Source: UBA4124 sp052034745 (GTDB taxonomy: Bacteria; Patescibacteriota; Minisyncoccia; Phycocordibacterales; UBA9973). Taken from it: 29,394 bases of DNA. This document shows positions 13,697 to 19,557 of this stretch, piece after piece; position 1 is the first letter of the stretch; each line of letters starts with the position of its first letter. A model generated the notes under the pieces. It saw only the letters and a list, made by a program, of their open reading frames with translations. It had not been told where the DNA came from and searched no databases. The DNA is taken from contig JBPOIF010000031.1 of the NCBI GenBank assembly GCA_052034745.1, forward strand, positions 1-29,394, in the 5' to 3' direction. The position numbers and the translations under genes are program-made.

Positions 13697-14317
13697 TTAT
13701 ACTTCTAAATAATCAATATTGATTTGCACTGTGGTTGTTCCTGATATGACACAGTATAACACTTCATCTACTCCTCCTTCGATATAGTTTGGGTGATTGT
13801 TCGCTCCATAGAGTCCTCCTGTTTTCGGTGATACATATTTTTCATGGTCGGTACCACCAGAAGTAAATCGAAATGACACAGAACTAGCGTCAGCAGTCAA
13901 AGAAAAACGTGACGCATAAACTCTAATTTTTTTTCCCGAAGCCGGAGTTAAGATATTACCTGAAGCATTGAGATTAATAGAAAGCTTAGCAACACCTTGG
14001 CCGGTTAATAACGACGACAGGGTTTCTTCTGTTGCAGGATTGATACGTGTATTTGTATCATCCTTTATCCCGACAACATTTGAAGTAGGAGTACTCCCTG
14101 CCACATATGCTTCAGCAGACTTTGGAAACAATGCCCCCGCAGCAACACCGAGCCCGGTAAGTCCTGCAATTTTTAAAAAAGCTCTTCTGTTTTCATCAAA
14201 AGAGCCCTTTGGTTCTTTTTGTTTTTTTGTAATGACAGAAGAGGTATCATTTTCTCGTGTCAGCAACTTCATCTTCTTACGAGAAATAAATTTAAATGAG
14301 TGTTTTGAATCAAGCAT
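13697..14317 (-). CDS. Tat-exported small beta protein, 206 aa
   Basis: This is the first gene of the operon. A basic N-region leads to NRRAFLK, a clear twin-arginine motif (consensus S/T-RR-x-F-L-K), then the mild hydrophobic stretch AGLTGLGVAAGAL and a cleavage site near KSAEA-Y. The mature part of about 136 aa is beta-rich (ASGKKIRVYASRFSLTADAS, VSPKTGGLYGANNHPNY, CVISGTTTVQINIDYLEV) and recalls small phage virion-associated proteins. The start is uncertain: ATG 14317 gives a 43-residue N-region, ATG 14272 a 28-residue one; a TTG at 14326 is unlikely. tatC and two tatA genes lie in the same operon, so this is the likely client. No cofactor-binding motif is seen, so the usual reason for using Tat is missing. 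Confidence 0.8.
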   Translation of the reverse strand: MLDSKHSFKFISRKKMKLLTRENDTSSVITKKQKEPKGSFDENRRAFLKIAGLTGLGVAAGALFPKSAEAYVAGSTPTSNVVGIKDDTNTRINPATEETLSSLLTGQGVAKLSINLNASGNILTPASGKKIRVYASRFSLTADASSVSFRFTSGGTDHEKYVSPKTGGLYGANNHPNYIEGGVDEVLYCVISGTTTVQINIDYLEV

Positions 14318-14338
14318 ACGTGACAACGTCGTACCCTC

Positions 14339-14366
14339 AGTTTACTACACCGAACTATTCATGCAA
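14339..14366 (-). promoter_or_regulatory. candidate promoter of the Tat/cohesin-dockerin operon
   Basis: TTGCAT, 16 nt, TAAACT on the minus strand, between the upstream terminator and ATG 14317. Only a moderate match; it is the best in the gap. Confidence 0.35.
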
Positions 14367-14394
14367 GGAAAAACAGTGTCTCGCGACACTGTTT
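14367..14394 (-). terminator. terminator separating the 100-aa gene from the Tat operon
   Basis: AAACAGTGTC pairs with GACACTGTTT around a 4-nt loop (10 bp), with T-runs on both strands. It makes the gene at 13697-14317 the start of a new unit. Confidence 0.85.
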
Positions 14395-14409
14395 TTTAAA
14401 AAATCGATC

Positions 14410-14712
14410 CTATTTTTGCATCAACTGCAAGAGTGGTGCGAGTTCTTCGCGATACTTGGCAATCTCTGCCTTGTATTTCCCCATAACCTGCACTGCGGCA
14501 TACATATCGTTCATGCCTGTTTTCTTTTTTTCATCCATTTCTTTTTGGATCTTTTCAAAGAGTTCTTTGAGCTCTTTGTTTTGTTCGAGTTGTTTGAGCG
14601 AATCAAGAAGCTGCGGATTTTTGTTCATCTCTTCGGTGAGATGTTCTGCCTGCTCTTTTGACATACCCTTTGCCTGAAAGGCCTTTTTCATCAAAAATGA
14701 CTTTATTCCCAT
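14410..14712 (-). CDS. helical hypothetical protein, 100 aa
   Basis: Not recognised. The sequence is almost entirely helix-forming and charged (KEQAEHLTEEMNKNPQLLDS, KELFEKIQKEMDEKKK), with no signal peptide; the first residues MGIKSFLMKKAFQ are mildly amphipathic. An extended -10 (TGGTATAGT) ends at 14720, which places the transcription start near 14713. ATG 14718 would then lie upstream of the RNA and ATG 14712 becomes the leaderless start. The gene is divergent from the uracil-DNA glycosylase, and their -10 elements are only 14 bp apart. Confidence 0.7.
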   Translation of the reverse strand: MGIKSFLMKKAFQAKGMSKEQAEHLTEEMNKNPQLLDSLKQLEQNKELKELFEKIQKEMDEKKKTGMNDMYAAVQVMGKYKAEIAKYREELAPLLQLMQK

Positions 14713-14716
14713 GGCC

Positions 14717-14744
14717 ATGACTATACCAGAAAATCGCCTATAAT
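14717..14744 (+). promoter_or_regulatory. promoter of the uracil-DNA glycosylase gene
   Basis: ATGACT, 16 nt, TATAAT (14739-14744), then exactly 6 nt to the ATG at 14751. The message should be leaderless. Confidence 0.65.
14720..14728 (-). promoter_or_regulatory. extended -10 of the 100-aa helical gene
   Basis: TGGTATAGT on the minus strand. It overlaps the region of the divergent promoter, so the two may compete for polymerase. It decides the start at 14712. Confidence 0.5.
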
Positions 14745-14750
14745 AAAACC

Positions 14751-15326
14751 ATGCCCAAGCGCCCCTCACTCCAAGAAATACACCACTACTGGGAACTGCA
14801 TTGTACCTGCGATCTCAAAACAACCGCTTCTCGAGCGGTCTTTGGCGCAGGAAACCCAAAAGCTTCTGTCGTCTTTATCGGAGAAGCGCCAGGAAAAAAA
14901 GAAGATGAAACCGGCACTCCTTTTGTCGGCGCAGCAGGCAAATTCCTCGATGAGATGCTCGCCTCCATCGGAATGCGTCGTGCCGACATCTATATCACCA
15001 ACATCGTCAAATATCGCCCTCCGAACAATCGTGACCCTCTTCCTGAAGAAAAAGAATCTTGCAAAAAATGGCTCCACCAGGAACTGAGTACTATCAACCC
15101 TGCTCTTATTGTATTTCTTGGACGGCATTCGATGAATCATTTTTTTCCGGAACTAAAGATCTCTGACGCTCATGGGAAACTGATCACAAAACCAATCCCC
15201 GGTATCAAGACGACCCATTTCCTCCCCCTCTATCACCCTGCTGCTGCGCTCTACAATGGAAGCCTTCGCGAATCACTCAAAAAAGATTTTAAAAAGATAC
15301 CAAATATCCTCAAGAAAATAATTTAA
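14751..15326 (+). CDS. family 4-type uracil-DNA glycosylase
   Basis: It removes uracil from DNA as the first step of base excision repair. The 191-aa product has motif 1 GEAPGKKEDETGTPFVG (about 44-60), the NIVKYRPPNNRDPLP segment, LGRHSMNHFF and motif 2 HPAAALYN (about 158-165). This is the layout of thermophile/SPO1-like family 4 enzymes. These normally hold a [4Fe-4S] cluster with four Cys: two as CxxC near the N-terminus, one in KCRPP and one in the EExxxC segment. Here the first site reads HCTCDL, the third is Tyr (KYRPP) and only the fourth (ESC) is clear, so the cluster is probably lost or altered. The ATG lies 6 nt after the -10 box. Confidence 0.88.
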   Translation: MPKRPSLQEIHHYWELHCTCDLKTTASRAVFGAGNPKASVVFIGEAPGKKEDETGTPFVGAAGKFLDEMLASIGMRRADIYITNIVKYRPPNNRDPLPEEKESCKKWLHQELSTINPALIVFLGRHSMNHFFPELKISDAHGKLITKPIPGIKTTHFLPLYHPAAALYNGSLRESLKKDFKKIPNILKKII

Positions 15327-15327
15327 A

Positions 15328-15357
15328 AAATGCCGTTTCTTAAAAGAAACGGCATTT
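15328..15357. terminator. bidirectional terminator
   Basis: AAATGCCGTTTC pairs with GAAACGGCATTT (12 bp). The T-run is stronger on the minus strand. It separates the two convergent genes. Confidence 0.88.
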
Positions 15358-15360
15358 CAA

Positions 15361-15576
15361 TTATTTGTAATAACAAAAGTACTCTTCTTCATCTTCATAC
15401 AGCTCTGCACGCGAAGACAGTGCACTCACCAAAACAAGGACAAGCATACAGATCAGTACGTAGAAAACTGCGTACAGAACGAGCCAGAACGTTTGCCATG
15501 GCCATGTAAAAAACGGAATTGCTATCCCAAGGGCCAAAACAAAAAGAGTGATGGTTAGTTTCTTTATGGTTTGCAT
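15361..15576 (-). CDS. small two-helix membrane protein with acidic tail, 71 aa
   Basis: Not recognised. Starting at MQTIKKLTIT, helices lie at about residues 6-24 and 30-52, followed by a polar, acidic, Tyr-rich tail (ELYEDEEEYFCYYK). A longer reading from ATG 15603 is excluded because that codon overlaps the -10 box of the gene's own promoter (15593-15598). ATG 15576 is about 10 nt after the predicted transcription start. Single-gene unit with its own terminator. Confidence 0.7.
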   Translation of the reverse strand: MQTIKKLTITLFVLALGIAIPFFTWPWQTFWLVLYAVFYVLICMLVLVLVSALSSRAELYEDEEEYFCYYK

Positions 15577-15592
15577 GGTTACATTTTTTAGA

Positions 15593-15621
15593 AATATAAC
15601 CATAAATGAAAGCTAAGTCAA
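15593..15621 (-). promoter_or_regulatory. promoter of the 71-aa membrane protein
   Basis: TTGACT, 17 nt, TATATT on the minus strand, starting 2 nt after the end of the NDH-2 gene. It decides the start at 15576. Confidence 0.75.
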
Positions 15622-15622
15622 G

Positions 15623-16861
15623 TTATTCGATAGGGCAATAGGTTCGTGAGACACGATATTTATACCCCTCACAAAAAACATCGATGACGTACCACAACGG
15701 GACCAAGGAGAGGAAATATCTAAAATCGATCACGCTACGGAGTACCCATGGCAACAATCCTCCAATCAGCAAATTCTTATGAGAAAAGAGTGCCCAATAA
15801 TTTCCGACAGGAATAGCAAATGAGACTCCTTTTGGTCGATACGGCACTGGTTTTTTCCCGCGAATCATTCGAGCGATATGTGCACCAATATATTTACCGT
15901 CATAGTCAGCAGTTTGTGCGAGTCCACTATAAGGAGTCCCTGCACCATCCCCCACGACAAAGATATGATTGTCCTTTGGAAGTGCGAGATACTCATCGAC
16001 AAGGACGCGCTTTCGCTCAGTCATCTGTACTCCAGGAATTGTTTGATACGCGCTATTGATACGTGTCCCCGCGGTCCAGATAACGGTCGTCGATGCGACA
16101 TTCATCCCTCCCATCGACACTTCAGCAATATTTTGTTCGGTTACTGCACGATTGGTATAGATATTGACCCCAAGTCCCCGCAGACGTTTTTCTGCTTTCT
16201 TTGATACCGCTTCGGGGAGCGACGCGAGGATACGCGGCGCAGACTCGATGAGATCGATAGTGACAAGCGACGGATCAACTTCGAGATCTTTTGCAAGTCC
16301 TCGAAGATAATGGGTAAGGTCCCCCGCGAGCTCTACTCCTGAAGGTCCCCCTCCAACGATAATGGTATGAAGCTTTGCTGCTGCTTCCTTTGCCGGAAGT
16401 TCTTTGACACTACTAAAGAGTGCGCAAAAATGTCGTTTTAAGCGAAGTGCCTCTTTGACTGATTTGAAAGAGAGTGAAAGCTCTGCAAGTCCTGGGATAC
16501 CAAAGTAATTTGTCTCACTTCCGAGCGCAAGAACAAGGTAGTCATACGCGACTTCACCTCCTCGACTGAGTCTCACCACCTGCCTTTCGGCATCAAGTGC
16601 TTCGAAGCTATCCTGCATAAAAACCACCTCTTCCATCTTTTTGATATCTGTGTACGGAACAGAGACTTCGATCGCAAGGGCACCTGTGACGAGCTTGTAG
16701 AGGGCTGGGTAGTACTGGAACCGATCATTCTTTGTAACGAGAGTAATATCGCATCTGACCCCGCTTTTTTTGAGTGTTTGAATAGCGGCGATCCCAGCAA
16801 ACCCCCCTCCGATAATAACCACCTTGGGGCGTTTTGGCTTAGTACGAGAAAACAAAGACAT
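15623..16861 (-). CDS. ndh: type II NADH dehydrogenase (NDH-2), FAD-dependent
   Basis: NDH-2 oxidises NADH and reduces quinone at the inner face of the membrane without pumping protons. The 412-aa product has the FAD-binding VVIIGGGFAG (about 14-23), the NAD(P)-binding TIIVGGGPSGVELAG (about 166-180), VIWTAGT, the second FAD contact IFVVGDGAG and the quinone-side GLAQTA segment. The C-terminal part is amphipathic, as expected for monotopic membrane binding. The length is normal for the family. ATG 16861 lies 6 nt after an extended -10, so the message is leaderless. NDH-2 implies access to a quinone, which is noteworthy if this is a reduced CPR genome. A sulfide:quinone reductase-like role is less likely because no conserved Cys pair is seen. 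Confidence 0.9.
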   Translation of the reverse strand: MSLFSRTKPKRPKVVIIGGGFAGIAAIQTLKKSGVRCDITLVTKNDRFQYYPALYKLVTGALAIEVSVPYTDIKKMEEVVFMQDSFEALDAERQVVRLSRGGEVAYDYLVLALGSETNYFGIPGLAELSLSFKSVKEALRLKRHFCALFSSVKELPAKEAAAKLHTIIVGGGPSGVELAGDLTHYLRGLAKDLEVDPSLVTIDLIESAPRILASLPEAVSKKAEKRLRGLGVNIYTNRAVTEQNIAEVSMGGMNVASTTVIWTAGTRINSAYQTIPGVQMTERKRVLVDEYLALPKDNHIFVVGDGAGTPYSGLAQTADYDGKYIGAHIARMIRGKKPVPYRPKGVSFAIPVGNYWALFSHKNLLIGGLLPWVLRSVIDFRYFLSLVPLWYVIDVFCEGYKYRVSRTYCPIE

Positions 16862-16867
16862 GGGCAG

Positions 16868-16876
16868 AGTATATCA
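16868..16876 (-). promoter_or_regulatory. NDH-2 promoter (extended -10)
   Basis: TGATATACT, then exactly 6 nt to the ATG. Identical to the element before the VirD4-like gene (21532-21540). Confidence 0.65.
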
Positions 16877-16904
16877 AAGAGAGCGCAAAAAGGCCCTTCT
16901 GTTG

Positions 16905-16910
16905 TATACT
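16905..16910 (+). promoter_or_regulatory. -10 box of the sigma factor gene
   Basis: TATACT followed by exactly 6 nt and then GTG (16917). It supports GTG as a leaderless start. No clear -35. Confidence 0.5.
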
Positions 16911-16916
16911 TGTAAG

Positions 16917-17480
16917 GTGAAGCACTCAGAATCGTCTAAGAAACAGACGGAGCAATTACATACAGCCCAGGGGGGCGAATCCTATTTCCTTGACCTTTTT
17001 GAGAGATTCCAGGATCCGATATTTCGATTTTTGTACTTCAGAGTACATGACCGAACCGTCGCACTCGATATCACTCAAGATACCTTTTCAAAAACATGGA
17101 CCTACCTCTCCAAAGGAAACACCGTCGAACACGAAGAAGCATTTCTCTATAGAACTGCTCGAAATGCGCTCATTGATTACTTCAAGAAGCCAAAATCGTA
17201 CTCTCTCGATGTCCTCGCCGAAAGCGGCTTTGACCCTGAGAGCACTACCACCACTGATCAGATCCTCAAAAATGATGATATCGCAACGATACAATCCTTG
17301 GTGGGCGACCTCGATGAAGAAAGCAAGCAGATTGTCTACCTCCGGTTCTCAGAAGAAAAACCGATAGAAGAAATCGCTGAAATCTTTGGCAAAAGTACCA
17401 ATGCGATGACGGTTCAGATTCACCGCATCGTCAAAAAACTTCGTGCAACATTTACTGATACCCAAGACTATGGAACATAA
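16917..17480 (+). CDS. RNA polymerase sigma-70 family (ECF-type) factor, 187 aa
   Basis: It directs RNA polymerase to alternative promoters. Region sigma2 (about 22-92) holds DPIFRFLYFRVHDRTVALDI-TQDTF and the RNA-contacting AFLYRTARNALIDYFKK. Region sigma4 (about 120-176) holds LDEESKQIVYLRF and the helix-turn-helix EEIAEIFGKSTNAMTVQIHR. An upstream ATG frame (16824) overlaps the divergent NDH-2 gene and its promoter and is rejected. GTG 16917 lies 6 nt after TATACT. The last 11 nt overlap the DUF5667 membrane protein gene, the usual arrangement of an ECF sigma factor with its regulator. Which genes it controls cannot be read from the window. Confidence 0.9.
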   Translation: MKHSESSKKQTEQLHTAQGGESYFLDLFERFQDPIFRFLYFRVHDRTVALDITQDTFSKTWTYLSKGNTVEHEEAFLYRTARNALIDYFKKPKSYSLDVLAESGFDPESTTTTDQILKNDDIATIQSLVGDLDEESKQIVYLRFSEEKPIEEIAEIFGKSTNAMTVQIHRIVKKLRATFTDTQDYGT

Positions 17481-18249
17481 ACTGTCACAACTTAAATCAC
17501 TCCAAAACATATCCCTCACCCAAGAAGAGCGGTCTGTTTTGCGTATTAAAGTGATGCAAGAAATGCGTGCAGCAATGAAGCCACGTCCTTCCTATATCCA
17601 ACAGGGTATGCAACACGGTCTCCGTATTGCACTTTCGAGCTTCCTCTTCGTTGTCTTTGTCGGAGGAAGTATCTCGGCGGTTGCAAGCAGTGCACTTCCT
17701 GGTGATCCCCTCTACGCCTTTAAGGTCAATGTTAACGAAGAAATCAGTGTCGCCTTTCTCAATACTTCAGAAGAAAAGGTTGCGTACCAGCAATCGCTCG
17801 TTCAAAAACGTGTCGGTGAGATCAAAACGCTCGCAGAAACAAAAACCCTTACCAAAGAAAAGCAGGCAATGGCTCAAAAAGCACTCGATGGCAACATCAA
17901 GAACCTCTCAAGTGAACTCTCAACTCTTTCAGAAACATCACCAAACAGTGCCTTGTCAGTCACTGCCAATCTCGAAGAGACACTCAAAGCAAACAAAGAG
18001 CAGATCCAAAACTCTCTCAGTACCGATGATGTTGCAGCGCTTGCAACCATTGAAACTATCGATGGTACGTTGAAGAAAGTGTCGGAACAAGAAGTAAAGA
18101 TTCTCTCAAAAGAAATCGACAACATCGCAACAGAGCTCGGAGATACGACCACTGACTCACTCGTTGAACTTGATCCAACAAGTGATCCACTGCCTCCTCC
18201 ACAAGAAACGGCAACAACCACACCTACTCCTACTCCCGTTTCGCCATAG
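17470..18249 (+). CDS. DUF5667 membrane protein, probable anti-sigma partner, 259 aa
   Basis: A cytoplasmic N-terminal part (about 1-50, helical, with LTQEERSVLRIKVMQEMR) precedes one membrane helix (about 52-72). The outside part begins SSALPGDPLYAFKVNVNEE, the hallmark of DUF5667, and continues as long helices (EEKVAYQQSLVQKRVGEIKT). It ends in a Pro/Thr-rich tail. The gene overlaps the sigma factor stop by 11 nt, so translation is coupled. An anti-sigma role is inferred from that coupling and topology, not from a known anti-sigma domain. An in-frame ATG at 17443 is less likely. The stop overlaps the convergent lamin-tail gene by 20 bp, leaving no room for a terminator. Confidence 0.82.
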   Translation: MEHKLSQLKSLQNISLTQEERSVLRIKVMQEMRAAMKPRPSYIQQGMQHGLRIALSSFLFVVFVGGSISAVASSALPGDPLYAFKVNVNEEISVAFLNTSEEKVAYQQSLVQKRVGEIKTLAETKTLTKEKQAMAQKALDGNIKNLSSELSTLSETSPNSALSVTANLEETLKANKEQIQNSLSTDDVAALATIETIDGTLKKVSEQEVKILSKEIDNIATELGDTTTDSLVELDPTSDPLPPPQETATTTPTPTPVSP

Positions 18250-19552
18250 CGCGTTCGAGGAGTATGAACAGGGCAACCAATATCGTAGAGATCGCACCAA
18301 AGACAATCTGCTTGGTGCGATTTCTTTTTGTACCTGGTATCTCGCTACTCTCTCCTATCAATGATTCCTCGCCCTCTTTGACCTCTGGATCATCAGGTAC
18401 TTGCGACATTCGCATCTCTGTAGAGACTCCTGCAACTGATGACTCTCTGTGTGGAGCAAGCAATTCACCCAACGGACGAGCGAGACCGACGGTGTCGATC
18501 CGTGAAAGTCCAAGACTCCCTGCAGACAAAGCAATCGAGGCCTCGGGTGCCAAGAAGGTAAAAGGTGGGATCACTCCCCGGTCTTGCCCGGAAACCACTT
18601 GCCATTGCGACAGGTCCACCGTAGTGTCTGATTGGTTTGTGATTTCGACAGCATCAGTACTGATTTTATTTATTGAAAGTATCGGCGAACCGACACGAAT
18701 ACGTTTTGTTGTAAAAAGGTATGGCTCACTGTCCGTACGACTCTTATAATATCCAAACCAAAGGGTATACGTTCCTGGGTAAAGATACCGATGACTCACC
18801 GGTTCGAGAAAATCTTGCTTGATCACGGTGCCGTCCCCCATATTCCAAAAGATAAACCCGCTCTTGTGATGCAATCCGTCCTCGAGTACGACGTCTGCGG
18901 AAAATTTGTGCTCAACATATTGATACAGTTCAGAAGGCACCTCGAGAGAAAGTGTAGGGACATATCGCAGTGGCTGTTTTTTATTTGAAGAAGCCACAGG
19001 TGATGGCGTAGTCGTTTCTATATCTGTCTCATCGCCGGGAGGGTCTTCTGTTGTCGACAGTCCTTGTCCTGGGGTCGCACGAGCCGTCACCCACGATGAA
19101 CCTTTGCGCTGCATTGTGTCTTTGGTCGTTGCGTCTCCCGCTGGCCAACCCGCGCCTGCGTTGATCGAATCTATCGTTGTACCGTTTGCATCTTTGAGAA
19201 CGAGATACTCTCCTTCATTTGAAAGTCCTCCCGCTCCAAAACTGCCCTGCTCATCATCAACCCCTGGAACCGGATCGAGCATAGAAGCAGTCGTTCGCTC
19301 AATCACAAGGTACCCTTGTGCGGAGATTGTTTTTGAAAGTGTAAAGACGAGGTCGCTCCCTCCTGCGCTATAGAGCTTCCACCCAGAAAGATCCTGGAGC
19401 GGTCCGTCATTGGAAAGCTCTATCCATTCACCGAACTGTCCGTTTGCGCCCGCTATCCCCATCCAAGCAACTTCGGAGATACTGACGCTCGCTGACACAC
19501 AACAAGGGGTAAACAAAAGTGTAAAGAAAATTGTTTTGGCCCCTTTCGTCAT
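18230..19552 (-). CDS. lamin-tail-domain surface protein, membrane-anchored, 440 aa
   Basis: Layout: signal peptide (about 1-21); lamin tail domain (about 23-150) with VSISEVAWMG, EWIELSNDG, LSGWKLYSAGG, GYLVIERT and DSINAGAGWPAGD, the typical LTD run; Pro/Thr linker (about 160-195); a PKD-like domain with FIFWNMGDGTVIKQDF and HRYLYPGTYTLWF (about 205-275); a second shortened LTD-like segment with ISTDAVEITNQSDTTVDLSQW (about 290-345); a polar linker; and a membrane helix near the C-terminus (about 415-433) with a basic end. LTDs occur in many bacterial extracellular proteins and sometimes accompany nucleases; no nuclease domain is seen. It is 5 nt behind the VirD4-like ATPase gene, so the two are co-transcribed. 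Confidence 0.82.
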   Translation of the reverse strand: MTKGAKTIFFTLLFTPCCVSASVSISEVAWMGIAGANGQFGEWIELSNDGPLQDLSGWKLYSAGGSDLVFTLSKTISAQGYLVIERTTASMLDPVPGVDDEQGSFGAGGLSNEGEYLVLKDANGTTIDSINAGAGWPAGDATTKDTMQRKGSSWVTARATPGQGLSTTEDPPGDETDIETTTPSPVASSNKKQPLRYVPTLSLEVPSELYQYVEHKFSADVVLEDGLHHKSGFIFWNMGDGTVIKQDFLEPVSHRYLYPGTYTLWFGYYKSRTDSEPYLFTTKRIRVGSPILSINKISTDAVEITNQSDTTVDLSQWQVVSGQDRGVIPPFTFLAPEASIALSAGSLGLSRIDTVGLARPLGELLAPHRESSVAGVSTEMRMSQVPDDPEVKEGEESLIGESSEIPGTKRNRTKQIVFGAISTILVALFILLERAMAKRE

Positions 19553-19557
19553 TGGTC

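Noticed and set aside
4674..14317. Reading the operon as a prophage.
   Set aside because: There is no integrase, terminase, capsid, portal or lysis gene, and Tat and cohesin genes are cellular; only individual domains look phage-like.
16824..16916. Upstream ATG start for the sigma factor.
   Set aside because: It overlaps the divergent NDH-2 gene and both promoters; GTG 16917 sits 6 nt after a TATACT box and gives a normal ECF-type length.
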